Below are positions 1 through 9,379 of a stretch of 64,000 bases of DNA, piece by piece (within the stretch, counting starts at the first letter, position 1; each line of letters opens with the position of its first letter). The position numbers were made by a program, and so were the translations under genes. The stretch lies in the NCBI GenBank assembly GCA_003242885.1, contig QKMZ01000006.1, positions 682,001 through 746,000 on the forward strand, written 5' to 3'. The notes below the pieces were generated by a model, which was not told the DNA's origin, made no database searches, and was given only the letters and a program-made list of their open reading frames with translations. The DNA is from Candidatus Melainabacteria bacterium (lineage in GTDB: Bacteria; Cyanobacteriota; Vampirovibrionia; Obscuribacterales; Obscuribacteraceae).

Positions 1-3000
1 TGCAACAGTCGAGCTTTTTCTTGCAACTCTTCGTTTGTTTGTTGCAGCTCTTCTTGTTGCTCTGTGAGCAGGTTTTCCGATTCCTTGAGGTTCTTTGCTT
101 GTTGTTCCAATCGTTGGTTAGTTTCTGTAAGCTCTTGTTGTTGTGCTTGCAGTTCTTGCGCCAGTGACTGGGACTGAGCAAGAAGGTTTTCTGTTCTCGA
201 GTTCGCTTCGATGGTGTTCAACACGATACCGATTGATTCGGTGAGCTGATCCAAGAACGCCAAGTGGATGTCGCTGAATCTCTGGAACGATGCCAGTTCG
301 ATTACCGCTCGTACCTCACCTTCGAACAGTACCGGCAAAACAACTATGTTCAGCGGTGTTCCTTCGCCGAGTCCGGAGTTGATTCGTACATAATCATTCG
401 GTGCGTCGTGAACAAGAATTCTTTGTTTTTCGATCGCGCACTGACCAACCAGTCCTTCACGCATTCGGAATCGATCGGATAGATTCTTTCTTTCTCTATA
501 AGCGTAACTACCGATCAATTTCAGTACTTGCTCGTTCTCTTCTTCATCATCGACCTCGTTGAGGTAGAACACGCCATGTTGCGCAGTAACTAGTGGTGCC
601 AATTCGGACAAGATCAAGTTGGATACTGTGAGCAAATCTCTTTGACCTTGGAGCATTCGAGTGAATTTCGCCAAGTTGGTCTTGAGCCAGTCTTGCTCGG
701 TGTTTTTCTGTGTCGTATCCTTCAGGTTCCAGATCATTTCGTTGATGTTGTCTTTCAACGCCGCAACTTCGCCTTGCGCTTCTACGGTAATTGATCGCGT
801 CAGGTCACCCTTCGTCACAGCGGTTGCTACTTCTGCGATAGCCCGTACCTGACCTGTCAAGTTCGCAGCGAGCTGGTTAACGTTGTCTGTCAGATCCCTC
901 CATGTACCGGCGGCACCAGGCACCCTTGCCTGACCACCGAGTTTTCCTTCGACACCTACTTCCCGGGCAACTGTAGTTACCTGATCTGCGAATGTCGCCA
1001 GAGTGTCGATCATCTCGTTGATAGTGTCTGACAGAGCAGCGATTTCGCCTTTTGCTTGCAAGGCTAGTTTGCGCTTCAGGTTACCGACGGCTACCGCGGT
1101 TACAACACCCGCGATACCCCGCACCTGCTCTGTGAGGTTACCTGCCATTGAGTTTACGTTATCTGTTAGATCCTTCCAGATACCGCCCACCCCTTGTACA
1201 TCCGCTTGTCCTCCGAGTTTCCCTTCGGTTCCTACTTCCCGGGCAACCCGTGTTACTTCTGCCGCGAAAGACGAGAGCTGGTCAACCATGGTGTTAATGG
1301 TGTTTTTCAGCTCTAAGATTTCACCTTTAACGTCTACCGTAATCTTCTTGGACAAGTCGCCTCGGGCTACAGACGTCGTAACGTCTGCGATGTTACGCAC
1401 CTGAGATGTGAGGTTCGACGCCATGTAATTTACGTTGTCCGTCAAATCTTTCCAGGTGCCGGACACACCTTTTACATCCGCCTGACCACCGAGTTTTCCT
1501 TCCGTACCTACTTCTCTTGCAACCCGTGTTACTTCTGATGCGAATGATGAGAGCTGGTCAACCATGGTGTTGATTGTGTTTTTCAGCTCTAAGATTTCGC
1601 CTTTAACGTCTACGGTAATCTTCTTCGAAAGGTCACCGTTCGCAACCGCGGTCGTTACGTCCGCGATGTTACGCACCTGGGATGTGAGGTTGGACGCCAT
1701 GTAATTTACGGAGTCGGTCAAATCCTTCCAGGTACCGGACACACCTTTAACGTCCGCCTGACCGCCGAGTTTACCTTCCGTACCTACTTCTCTTGCAACC
1801 CGTGTTACTTCTGCCGCGAAAGACGAGAGTTGGTCCACCATGGTGTTGATGGTGTCTTTGAGTTCCAAGATTTCGCCTTTAACGTCTACGGTAATCTTCT
1901 TCGAGAGGTCACCGTTCGCAACCGCGGTCGTAACGTCTGCGATGTTCCGCACCTGAGATGTGAGGTTGGACGCCATGTAATTTACTGAGTCCGTCAAATC
2001 TTTCCAGGTGCCGGACACTCCTCGTACAGCTGCCTGACCACCGAGTTTTCCTTCCGTACCTACTTCTCTTGCAACCCGTGTTACTTCTGCCGCGAAGGAG
2101 GAGAGCTGGTCCACCATGGTGTTGATAGTGTCTTTCAGCTCCAAGATTTCTCCGCGTACAGGCACGGTGATCTTCTTAGAGAGGTCGCCGTTTGCAACGG
2201 CGGTCGTCACTTCCGCGATGTTACGCACCTGAGCGGTCAGGTTGCCTGCCATCGAATTTACGTTATCGGTGAGACCCTTCCATGTTCCGGAGACTCCTTT
2301 TACCTCTGCCTGACCACCGAGTTTTCCTTCCGTACCTACTTCTCTTGCAACCCGTGTTACTTCTGCTGCGAATGACGAGAGCTGGTCAACCATGGTGTTG
2401 ATTGTGTTTTTCAGCTCAAGGATTTCGCCCTTAACGTCTACGGTGATCTTCTTAGAAAGGTCACCGTTTGCAACTGCGGTTGTTACGTCCGCGATGTTAC
2501 GTACTTGCGACGTGAGGTTCGACGCCATGTAATTTACTGAGTCGGTCAAATCTTTCCAGGTACCGGACACACCTTTAACGTCCGCCTGACCACCGAGTTT
2601 TCCTTCCGTACCTACTTCTCTTGCAACCCGTGTTACTTCCGATGCAAATGATGAGAGCTGGTCAACCATGGTGTTGATGGTGTCTTTCAGCTCCAAGATT
2701 TCGCCTTTTACGTCTACAGTGATCTTTCTTGAGAGGTCACCGTTCGCAACCGCGGTCGTTACGTCCGCGATGTTACGTACTTGCGACGTGAGGTTAGACG
2801 CCATGTAGTTTACAGAGTCGGTCAAATCCTTCCAGGTACCGGACACACCTTTAACGTCTGCCTGACCGCCGAGTTTTCCTTCCGTACCTACTTCTCTTGC
2901 AACCCGTGTTACTTCTGCAGCGAAGGATGAGAGCTGGTCCACCATGGTGTTGATGGTGTCTTTCAGCTCCAAGATTTCACCCTTAACGTCTACAGTAATC

Positions 3001-4262
3001 TTCTTCGAAAGGTCACCGTTGGCAACTGCGGTCGTAACGTTCGCGATGTTCCGCACCTGAGCGGTCAGGTTGCCTGCCATGTAATTTACAGAGTCAGTCA
3101 AATCTTTCCATGTACCGGCGACGCCTTTTACTTTCGCCTGACCGCCGAGTTTTCCTTCCGTACCTACTTCTCTTGCAACCCGTGTTACTTCGGATGCGAA
3201 GGACGAGAGCTGGTCCACCATGGTGTTGATTGTGATCTTCAACTCCAAGATTTCGCCTTTGACGTCTACGGTAATCTTCTTCGAAAGGTCACCGTTGGCA
3301 ACGGCTGTCGTTACGTTCGCGATGTTCCGTACCTGCGCTGTCAGGTTGCCTGCCATCGAATTTACGTTATCCGTCAAATCTTTCCAGGTGCCGCTGACGC
3401 CTTTTACAATCGCCTGACCCCCTAGCTTTCCTTCGGTACCTACTTCCCGGGCAACCCGTGTAACTTCGGATGCGAAGGAGGACAACTGGTCCACCATGGT
3501 GTTGATGGTGTTTTTTAGCTCCAAGATTTCGCCCTTAACGTCTACAGTAATCTTCTTGGAGAGGTCGCCGTTTGCAACGGCGGTCGTAACTTCTGCGATG
3601 TTCCGCACCTGTGCTGTCAGGTTGCTTGCCATCGAGTTTACCGAGTCAGTCAAGTCTTTCCACGTTCCGCTTACGCCTTTGACCTGCGCCTGACCACCGA
3701 GTTTTCCTTCGGTACCTACTTCTCTTGCAACCCGTGTTACTTCTGAAGCGAAGGACGAAAGCTGGTCAACCATTGTGTTGATCGTTTTCGCCGTCCGCAG
3801 GAACTCCCCTTTAAGAGGTGCTCCGTCGATTTCGAGTGACATGGTTTGGCTGAGGTCACCTTTAGCTACCGCCCCGATAACACGGGCGACCTCTGTCGTT
3901 GGACGCACCATGTCTGATACCAGGAGGTTGACTGAGTCCATGCAATCAGCCCAGCCACCCGATACGTCACCGAGTGACGCGCGGTGACCGATCTTACCTT
4001 CCTTACCCACAACGGTTGAAACGCGCTGTAACTCGCGCACCATGCGCTCATTCAGCTCCGCTGCGTCGTTGAAGGCAACCGCGATTTCCCCGGCAATGCC
4101 TGTCTGATCCAGCGGCAATCTGACCGAAAAGTCACCGCGAGACAGCATTCGCAGTGCCTTTAGTAATTGCTTCGCATCAATCGCTTCTTTGTCTAGTGTC
4201 GCCGGCGACAATTTCTTGCTGCCGTTCGTGTCTGTGGAAGCACGAGATTTGGTGGTTGGCAT
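1..4262 (-). CDS. poly-HAMP hybrid sensor histidine kinase (N-terminal part, runs off the window)
   Basis: The visible 1420 codons hold no membrane segment. They consist of about 13 HAMP units of 92 residues spaced at exactly 276 bp (aligned points at 733, 1009, 1285 and so on to 4045). A GAF domain follows (roughly 610 down to 220), then a Gln/Glu-rich coiled coil (about 210 to 1). HAMP-GAF-coiled coil is the usual front end of soluble class III (Nik1-like) hybrid kinases, so HisKA, HATPase and receiver domains are expected beyond base 1, but they are not seen. The units share a recurring core ([20 protein letters not shown]) and several are nearly identical, which suggests recent amplification. 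The ATG at 4262 is the first in-frame start; its ribosome site is weak. Family call is sure; C-terminal domains are inferred. Confidence 0.93.
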   Translation of the reverse strand, partial: MPTTKSRASTDTNGSKKLSPATLDKEAIDAKQLLKALRMLSRGDFSVRLPLDQTGIAGEIAVAFNDAAELNERMVRELQRVSTVVGKEGKIGHRASLGDVSGGWADCMDSVNLLVSDMVRPTTEVARVIGAVAKGDLSQTMSLEIDGAPLKGEFLRTAKTINTMVDQLSSFASEVTRVAREVGTEGKLGGQAQVKGVSGTWKDLTDSVNSMASNLTAQVRNIAEVTTAVANGDLSKKITVDVKGEILELKNTINTMVDQLSSFASEVTRVAREVGTEGKLGGQAIVKGVSGTWKDLTDNVNSMAGNLTAQVRNIANVTTAVANGDLSKKITVDVKGEILELKITINTMVDQLSSFASEVTRVAREVGTEGKLGGQAKVKGVAGTWKDLTDSVNYMAGNLTAQVRNIANVTTAVANGDLSKKITVDVKGEILELKDTINTMVDQLSSFAAEVTRVAREVGTEGKLGGQADVKGVSGTWKDLTDSVNYMASNLTSQVRNIADVTTAVANGDLSRKITVDVKGEILELKDTINTMVDQLSSFASEVTRVAREVGTEGKLGGQADVKGVSGTWKDLTDSVNYMASNLTSQVRNIADVTTAVANGDLSKKITVDVKGEILELKNTINTMVDQLSSFAAEVTRVAREVGTEGKLGGQAEVKGVSGTWKGLTDNVNSMAGNLTAQVRNIAEVTTAVANGDLSKKITVPVRGEILELKDTINTMVDQLSSFAAEVTRVAREVGTEGKLGGQAAVRGVSGTWKDLTDSVNYMASNLTSQVRNIADVTTAVANGDLSKKITVDVKGEILELKDTINTMVDQLSSFAAEVTRVAREVGTEGKLGGQADVKGVSGTWKDLTDSVNYMASNLTSQVRNIADVTTAVANGDLSKKITVDVKGEILELKNTINTMVDQLSSFASEVTRVAREVGTEGKLGGQADVKGVSGTWKDLTDNVNYMASNLTSQVRNIADVTTSVARGDLSKKITVDVKGEILELKNTINTMVDQLSSFAAEVTRVAREVGTEGKLGGQADVQGVGGIWKDLTDNVNSMAGNLTEQVRGIAGVVTAVAVGNLKRKLALQAKGEIAALSDTINEMIDTLATFADQVTTVAREVGVEGKLGGQARVPGAAGTWRDLTDNVNQLAANLTGQVRAIAEVATAVTKGDLTRSITVEAQGEVAALKDNINEMIWNLKDTTQKNTEQDWLKTNLAKFTRMLQGQRDLLTVSNLILSELAPLVTAQHGVFYLNEVDDEEENEQVLKLIGSYAYRERKNLSDRFRMREGLVGQCAIEKQRILVHDAPNDYVRINSGLGEGTPLNIVVLPVLFEGEVRAVIELASFQRFSDIHLAFLDQLTESIGIVLNTIEANSRTENLLAQSQSLAQELQAQQQELTETNQRLEQQAKNLKESENLLTEQQEELQQTNEELQEKARLL
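733..4060 (-). repeat. tandem 276-bp coding repeat (HAMP units)
   Basis: The same DNA unit recurs with a period of exactly 276 bp. Its most obvious landmark on the plus strand is an ACCATGGTGTTGAT block at 1285, 1561, 1837, 2113, 2389, 2665, 2941, 3217 and 3493, with diverged copies at 733, 1009, 3769 and 4045. No indel breaks the period, so every copy stays in frame. The middle copies are much closer to each other than the outer ones, the pattern expected from unequal crossing-over in the centre of the array. Confidence 0.9.
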
Positions 4263-4355
4263 GGGCAGTTTTTTCCGTATGTTGTTTTTGAGGGCGAACT
4301 ATGGGCGTTTTGCGGACTTAACAGTGAAAAGTACAATATTGCCAAGCAGAAACAG

Positions 4356-4373
4356 CGCGGGACGTCTCCCGCG
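4356..4373. promoter_or_regulatory. GC-rich inverted repeat upstream of the poly-HAMP kinase
   Basis: CGCGGGA and TCCCGCG face each other across a 4-base loop, with an inner GACGTC palindrome. It lies about 95 bp upstream of the kinase start, beside an AT-rich stretch (TATATA at 4374-4380). It could be an operator or a leader hairpin. No T-tract follows on either strand, so a terminator is unlikely. The rest of 4263-4705 shows no credible gene. Confidence 0.35.
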
Positions 4374-4705
4374 ATATATAAAGGACTTCTTTTTATGTTC
4401 CACGATCGCATCGTATCGCGCTCACTCCATGTGGGCATCGAGCAACGTCGGTATGACGCGTCAGGGGAGACTGGTCACGCGGGATAAAGTTCCCACGTAT
4501 TTATTAGGTTTCCAGACTTTAATGGTGGGAATCGGACAGGTTCCCGAATATTAAATCTGCCGTTTAATCTTGGGAGAAACGCGGCAGAGTCCAGCTAGAA
4601 AAGGCAATTGGTCTGAGAACGAACAGTGAGCTCCGACAAGGGCTAATCAAACACTTGACTCTTGGAAACCATCCAGCTTGGAAGCATCTCGGGACGAAAG
4701 TGGTC

Positions 4706-5953
4706 CTAAAAGGTGTGATTAATTCCTGCAGTCGCTTCTGCTCCATAGTCTCCGTTGATTGCGAGCGCTTGGCGGACTTTGCGGTTCATGCTCAGTGATT
4801 TAGCAACCATATCCATGAACTTAGCGCCGCCTTCTGCATTGAGGTGGGCTGTGTCTTGGAAGTCTGAATCATGGAATACCCAGTGGCTGTTCAGGTCTAT
4901 GAATGAAAACTCGCCACGCTGCGCACGTGCATTCATTTCAATCATGTACTTCTCATACATTCCTTTCGGCATCAAGGACATGTTTTTCTCAGTGAGCGGC
5001 ATATTTGCCACCACCACTTTCACATTGTTTGCTTTTGCGTCAGCAAGCAATCTATCGAGAAAAGCAATTTGATTTTGGAACAGCTTTTCGTTGGGTGATG
5101 CGAAACGTTTTTTATACTCGCGAGTGTTATCTTTCCACGGAATCACCTGGTGTGGTGGCAGTACGAAATTTCCTTCGGCGACCGTTGCGTTGCCGAGAAT
5201 ATTGCCATCGCTTTTTTCATCGGTGCCTTTCGCATCGAAATTAGATACCGGAATTCCTGACAGCGCACTCTTACCTGCTTCATTGAGCGGTTTGGAGAAG
5301 TAAGTTTGCAATTCCAATCGCTTGTCGGAAAGATAGTTGATGTTGTTGTAAAACGCTTCTGCTGCGGCTTGAGGGGAAACAGTCAGAAGATGCTGAACAT
5401 CATTTGTCTTGTCGAAGTGACGGAAAAATTGGTAGGTCGGTGTAGAGGTTGCAGAATCGACACCATTGTCAATGAAGTCGCGAAGAGTTAGCCCAAGTAG
5501 TATCACTTTTGGTGCTCGCTCACCATTGAAAAGTGAGTGCTCTGTGAAATACTGATCGGAAACCATCGCGCCTGGCAAGGCGAAATTGAAACACGAAATT
5601 CCTTCAGGTGCGCCAACTTCTTGCAGTTTTTTCTCAAGAAAAACTGAGTGAGGATGTTTAACCGCGTCAATATTTTTATTGAGAAAATCTGCATCAATTA
5701 GAGATGTGGGAATCATCATCAACGACGAACCCATTACCACTACATCTGGTGCCTTAGGTTCAGCTAAATAAGATTTTGTCCGCCACCATTCCCAGGACAA
5801 ACGCACAGGCAGTTCAGTTGGCTTCACCCGGAGGTTCGGTTTAATTACTGAAAGTGTAATGTTGATTCCCGCGAAAGCGATCAAGGCGCAAACAATCGGG
5901 CGTCCGGGTATAGCGGACAGCCATGATTTCTTATCCTGAGTTCGTTCTGACAT
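4706..5953 (-). CDS. membrane-anchored SGNH-hydrolase-like protein
   Basis: This 415-residue protein has one N-terminal membrane segment (about 19-38). The rest reads like an SGNH/DUF1574-type fold: a strand ending in VVVMGSSLMM (about 71-80, block I position) and a C-terminal DTAHLNAEG (around 367), which matches the block V Asp-x-x-His pair. By family knowledge such proteins act on O-acyl groups of envelope polymers; the substrate here is unknown. The frame stays open to an ATG at 6043, but those 30 extra residues look non-coding and would place charged sequence before the membrane anchor, so the ATG at 5953 is preferred. It stands alone, transcribed away from the TPR gene at 6327. Confidence 0.6.
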   Translation of the reverse strand: MSERTQDKKSWLSAIPGRPIVCALIAFAGINITLSVIKPNLRVKPTELPVRLSWEWWRTKSYLAEPKAPDVVVMGSSLMMIPTSLIDADFLNKNIDAVKHPHSVFLEKKLQEVGAPEGISCFNFALPGAMVSDQYFTEHSLFNGERAPKVILLGLTLRDFIDNGVDSATSTPTYQFFRHFDKTNDVQHLLTVSPQAAAEAFYNNINYLSDKRLELQTYFSKPLNEAGKSALSGIPVSNFDAKGTDEKSDGNILGNATVAEGNFVLPPHQVIPWKDNTREYKKRFASPNEKLFQNQIAFLDRLLADAKANNVKVVVANMPLTEKNMSLMPKGMYEKYMIEMNARAQRGEFSFIDLNSHWVFHDSDFQDTAHLNAEGGAKFMDMVAKSLSMNRKVRQALAINGDYGAEATAGINHTF

Positions 5954-6196
5954 TTTCTCGCTTTCGCAAATTGGGTGAGGCTTTTCGCCGCCCGACCTGT
6001 AATTGTAAAGGTGATTGGGCTCCTCGTTGCCGACATTAACCATTAGTTAGGTGCCGAATCTGGAAAGGCTAGCTATTTGGAGCTCTCGGCGTATACTACC
6101 GGTAAAGATTAGCGCCTGCTTATGTTTTTGTCTTGCAGGGGTAAAGGTTAGCAATTAACCGCAGCGGCGCACGAAAACGCCGCGCCAGCTGAGAAT

Positions 6197-6253
6197 TCCA
6201 TCTCCTCCATAATTCCTCCATATTCTCCATCCTCAATACATTCTCTTTACATA
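6197..6253 (+). promoter_or_regulatory. phased direct-repeat element and -10 box upstream of the TPR gene (site 1)
   Basis: TCCAT occurs at 6197, 6206, 6217 and 6226, spacings 9, 11 and 9. Two bases after the 43-bp core (6203-6245) comes TACATA (6248-6253), a plausible -10. No -35 hexamer is visible; the repeats occupy that position, as at promoters activated by OmpR/PhoB-family regulators. A near-copy of the core lies upstream of the operon that encodes just such a regulator (14459-14510). Binding by that regulator is inference. Confidence 0.6.
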
Positions 6254-6326
6254 GGATGTGTACATGGCGAAAGCAGCCCCCGCGTTTAGCGCCTTGCGCC
6301 TTTTCCGTCCTTTGAGGATTGAGTTG

Positions 6327-7088
6327 ATGCAAATGAAATTTGAATTCTTTGGCGGCAATGGCAAAAGCCCAGGTTTTGCACGTCGAGTCTCTGCGCTTTT
6401 GGCAATTTCCGCACTTATGTTGGGTCAAAAGTGTTTTTCCGCGAACGAATCAGATACCTACCGCAACTGGCAAGCAACAGCAAAAACTACTCAGTTAGGT
6501 CAGCAGCTTTTGAACATGATGAACGCAGTCTCGCGATCGATAAGCGTCAATCCGGCCGACAAATATTCTCTATTTCGCAGAGCATACCTGTACGGAACGA
6601 TTGGATGCACTGAATCTGCATTGACTGATTTGACTCGGGTCATTGCTATCGATCCGAACTTTGCTGCTGCCTACACTGAGCGAGCAAATTGCTACATGGA
6701 TTTGAAAAACTACGAGCGCGCACTGTTCGATCTAAATCGCGCCATTGTTTTGGATCCACGATCTGGTGATGCTCTTTATACTCGTGGTCGTTTGATGCTC
6801 CTGATGAACAAGCCGAGCCTTGCTCTCAATGATTTACGCCGCAGCCAGAGCAGTGAGTGTAAGTTTGTGCCGGCTTTGCCTGGTGAACTGCCGGCTAATC
6901 ACTATGACGCAACCGACTATTATCTTGGTGTTGCCTACGAGGCAATGGATAAAAAGGATGATGCAATCAGGCACTTTCAGGCATCTCTGAAAACTCCGCG
7001 CCTAGGTTCAGTCGGCTTCATCCATCGTTATGCGGATCAACCACTTGATGCGAAGTACAGAGTGAGTATGTTGGAAAACGGGTATTGA
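6327..7088 (+). CDS. secreted TPR-repeat protein
   Basis: A 253-residue protein with a signal-peptide-like N-terminus (basic FARR, then an Ala/Leu-rich core, residues about 19-38). Three TPR units follow (about 70-170), recognisable by the A-Y-x-x-R-A-x-x-Y/L and A-L-x-D-L-x-x-A-I-x-L-D-P patterns. TPRs mediate protein-protein contacts; here probably outside the cytoplasmic membrane. The ATG at 6327 was chosen because GAGGA lies 8 bases upstream; an earlier ATG at 6258 lacks a site and would bury the signal peptide. It shares its upstream element with the PqqD operon and is followed by an overlapping small gene, so a role in the same process is inferred. Confidence 0.75.
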   Translation: MQMKFEFFGGNGKSPGFARRVSALLAISALMLGQKCFSANESDTYRNWQATAKTTQLGQQLLNMMNAVSRSISVNPADKYSLFRRAYLYGTIGCTESALTDLTRVIAIDPNFAAAYTERANCYMDLKNYERALFDLNRAIVLDPRSGDALYTRGRLMLLMNKPSLALNDLRRSQSSECKFVPALPGELPANHYDATDYYLGVAYEAMDKKDDAIRHFQASLKTPRLGSVGFIHRYADQPLDAKYRVSMLENGY

Positions 7089-7531
7089 ACTGGAAACTCA
7101 TAATTCTTGCACTATATATGATGCACTTTATGAGTGTTCCAGCCGATGCTTGCAATGAGAATACGAAGTTACAAATCAAATCTGCTTGCCAAAAGCAATC
7201 AGTAAGCAAAAGACTTTTGGCGAGCAGAATATTTGTACCGACTCAGAATGGACAGATAGGATCAAATAAAACTAGAATTGCAAAATTGGCTGCATGCAGA
7301 AATAATACTTCGAGTCCATGGAAATTGTTGGGGTCCTTGTATTCAGATGAATGTGTCGCAAGGCCACCTGTTAGGTTTTATGGCGGAAGGAGCGCTCGAA
7401 AGCCTAATTTGTCAAAAAGTTCAACCAGTAGAAAAGACGAAGGAAAGGCAGGCTTTCAGTCGTCAAAAGGCTCATACAATGTGCCACTACATTCTCCATG
7501 GCGTAAATTGAGCGAACTCTTTTCGTATTGA
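7085..7531 (+). CDS. small secreted basic protein, translationally coupled to the TPR gene
   Basis: The 148-residue product starts with a hydrophobic signal-like stretch (about 4-20) ending near ADACNEN. A basic, Ser-rich body with four cysteines follows. It begins at a TTG whose last two bases lie inside the TGA stop of the TPR gene (TTGA overlap), which suggests coupled translation. No family is recognised. It converges with the response regulator gene at 7566. Codon texture is less regular than in its neighbours, so a spurious frame cannot be excluded, but overlap plus signal sequence favour a real gene. Confidence 0.5.
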   Translation: MNWKLIILALYMMHFMSVPADACNENTKLQIKSACQKQSVSKRLLASRIFVPTQNGQIGSNKTRIAKLAACRNNTSSPWKLLGSLYSDECVARPPVRFYGGRSARKPNLSKSSTSRKDEGKAGFQSSKGSYNVPLHSPWRKLSELFSY

Positions 7532-7565
7532 AGAATTCTCGTGTCGTTTGAACTTTTTCGGCTAG

Positions 7566-8276
7566 TTATTCATTGCCGGTCTTCGCTTCGTAGCGGTAGC
7601 CGACACCGTAGACAGCGTGAATCAATTCTTGCCCTGGAAGTGCTTTCGCCAATTTCTTCCTGACGTTTTTAACGTGACTATCGATCACTCTATCGAAAAC
7701 CATTTGTTCTTGCTGATAGCAAAGTTCCAACAGCTGATTTCTCGAAAATACGCGTCCAGGTTTTGACACGAAGAGTTTGAGCAAGCGAAACTCAGTAGGT
7801 GTCAAATCGAGAACAGTGCCATTGAATGTGATTCTGCCCTGCTCGTCATCGATTTTGAATAGCTTTGTCTCGGATTCCGCGCCACTTGTCGCGCGAGATC
7901 TTCTGAAGACAGCTTTTACTCGTGCCACTACCTCTCTGGGACTAAATGGTTTGCAAATGTAATCATCTGCTCCGAGTTCAAGCCCTAGCAATCTGTCCAA
8001 TTCGTCAATTCGCGCGCTGACAATAATGATTGGAACAGCTGAAAACTTTCGGATCTCCTTGCAAATTTCAAGCCCATCTCCGCCTGGCAGCATCACGTCC
8101 AGGAGAATCAGTGATGGAGTATTTTTGCGCACCATCTCGACGATTTTGTCTCCGCGATCCTGATGCTCGACGTCGAAACCATTTTGGCGAAGATAGTCGG
8201 TAAGGATTTCGGCGATGCGCCTTTCATCCTCCACAATCAAGATTCTTTCCTTCTTTTCCGGCGCTTCAACCACCAC
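7566..8276 (-). CDS. OmpR-family response regulator (BaeR-like)
   Basis: A 236-residue protein with an N-terminal receiver domain (about 10-125): acidic pair in VEDE, phospho-acceptor Asp in LLDVMLPG, Ser in IIVSAR and Lys in CKPFSP. A C-terminal winged helix of OmpR/PhoB type (about 140-232) follows, with the typical LTPTEFRLLK and VIDSHVKNVRKKL stretches. It is the last gene of the six-gene operon and overlaps the kinase gene by 11 bp. The GTG at 8276 has AGGGGA just upstream. It probably binds phased direct repeats such as those at 6203-6245 and 14468-14510. Confidence 0.93.
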   Translation of the reverse strand: MVVEAPEKKERILIVEDERRIAEILTDYLRQNGFDVEHQDRGDKIVEMVRKNTPSLILLDVMLPGGDGLEICKEIRKFSAVPIIIVSARIDELDRLLGLELGADDYICKPFSPREVVARVKAVFRRSRATSGAESETKLFKIDDEQGRITFNGTVLDLTPTEFRLLKLFVSKPGRVFSRNQLLELCYQQEQMVFDRVIDSHVKNVRKKLAKALPGQELIHAVYGVGYRYEAKTGNE

Positions 8277-9375
8277 GAAGTCCCCTTGCGGTCGGCAGAA
8301 CTACTTCTATTCTTATTCCACCAAGCTCTGATTTGGAAGCAGTAATGCTGCCTGAGTGCGCTTCGATGATCGTTTTACAAATTGCCAGACCTAATCCTGA
8401 TCCACCTAACTCTCGACTCCTTGATGCTTCTACTCTGAAGAAACGATCGAAGATTTTTGAAATGTGATCTTCTGAAATGCCGGGTGGTGAATCATCAAAT
8501 CTCAGCACAACCGCAGTCGGTGATTTTTCCATCGATAGTTTGAGTTTCCCGCCCTTGTCCGTGTACCTAAGCGAGTTTTCCAGCAGGTTTATAAAGACCT
8601 GGCGCATGCGATTGTTATCCGCATAGACTGTGCATGATTCGTTAAGGATAGCGCTTTTATCAATAGTCAGTCCTTTCTCGGCAAAGCGCTCTTCGAAGAT
8701 TTCCGCGACATCTTGCAATGTCGAGGCTACATCAATCGGAATGAACGAGTGTTTCAGATTGCCAACATCAAAACGTGCAAGCCAATGCAAGTCATCGACT
8801 AGTTTGCTTAAACCCATTATTTCTGCGTGTAATACCTGTAAAGTCTTTGGTGTGACTTCTTGCACACCGTCTTGAAAGGCTTCCACCTGGGCGCGCAAGA
8901 TTGCAATCGGCGTGCGTAATTCATGCGATGTATCTGCCATCCACTGCTTGTGGTTTTGGTCTTGATTGTTGAGAGAAGCAGCCAGATTATTAAGTTCGTT
9001 TCCCAGCTGACCAAATTCGTCAGAGCGCAGATGTTCAATTCTTGTATTCACATCACCATCGACAAGCTTTCTTGTGCCTTCAGATATGGTGCGCACTCCC
9101 TCGGTCAAGTCCTTGGTTAGGAAATAAGTCGCAGCAAAAGTAACTGCAGAAATTCCAATAGCAACCAAAAGCAGTTCGAGAGTTTGCTTATTGTCGAATT
9201 CTTGCCGAAGCTGTACGAGCTTCATTAAGTCGTTCACCGAATGGAGCGCCTTTTCGTTGTATGCACTGATGTCCGGCCAGAGTCCGAACGAAGCATATAT
9301 TACAAGTATTAGTAAAGTCGACAAAGAAACCGCAATTGCGGCAAAAAGAAGCTTCTTTTCTACGTTGAGGTGCAT
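8266..9375 (-). CDS. membrane sensor histidine kinase (BaeS-like)
   Basis: 369 residues: a first membrane segment (8-31), a very short external loop of about 36 residues, a second membrane segment (68-86), HAMP, a HisKA H-box (DTSHELRTPI, His near 152), an N-box (LLENSLRYTD) and G-boxes (DDSPPG, GGSGLGLAI). The H-box region resembles E. coli BaeS. So short a sensor loop suggests sensing in the membrane or through a partner, perhaps the adjacent transporter-peptidase. The ATG at 9375 follows the stop of the upstream gene by 4 bp; a longer frame to 9477 would overlap that gene by nearly 100 bp. Phosphorylates the regulator at 7566 (inferred from pairing). Confidence 0.9.
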   Translation of the reverse strand: MHLNVEKKLLFAAIAVSLSTLLILVIYASFGLWPDISAYNEKALHSVNDLMKLVQLRQEFDNKQTLELLLVAIGISAVTFAATYFLTKDLTEGVRTISEGTRKLVDGDVNTRIEHLRSDEFGQLGNELNNLAASLNNQDQNHKQWMADTSHELRTPIAILRAQVEAFQDGVQEVTPKTLQVLHAEIMGLSKLVDDLHWLARFDVGNLKHSFIPIDVASTLQDVAEIFEERFAEKGLTIDKSAILNESCTVYADNNRMRQVFINLLENSLRYTDKGGKLKLSMEKSPTAVVLRFDDSPPGISEDHISKIFDRFFRVEASRSRELGGSGLGLAICKTIIEAHSGSITASKSELGGIRIEVVLPTARGLRGG

Positions 9376-9379
9376 GTTG

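Noticed and set aside
661..4051. Several plus- and minus-strand reading frames of 60-130 codons inside the HAMP array
   Set aside because: They are antisense or out-of-frame shadows of the tandem repeat and share its 276-bp period.
733..4060. CRISPR-like or satellite repeat
   Set aside because: The unit is 276 bp, fully coding and spells HAMP domains, with no spacer pattern.
4189..4554. 121-codon plus-strand frame
   Set aside because: It overlaps the kinase start and its upstream region and has no coding-like composition or ribosome site.
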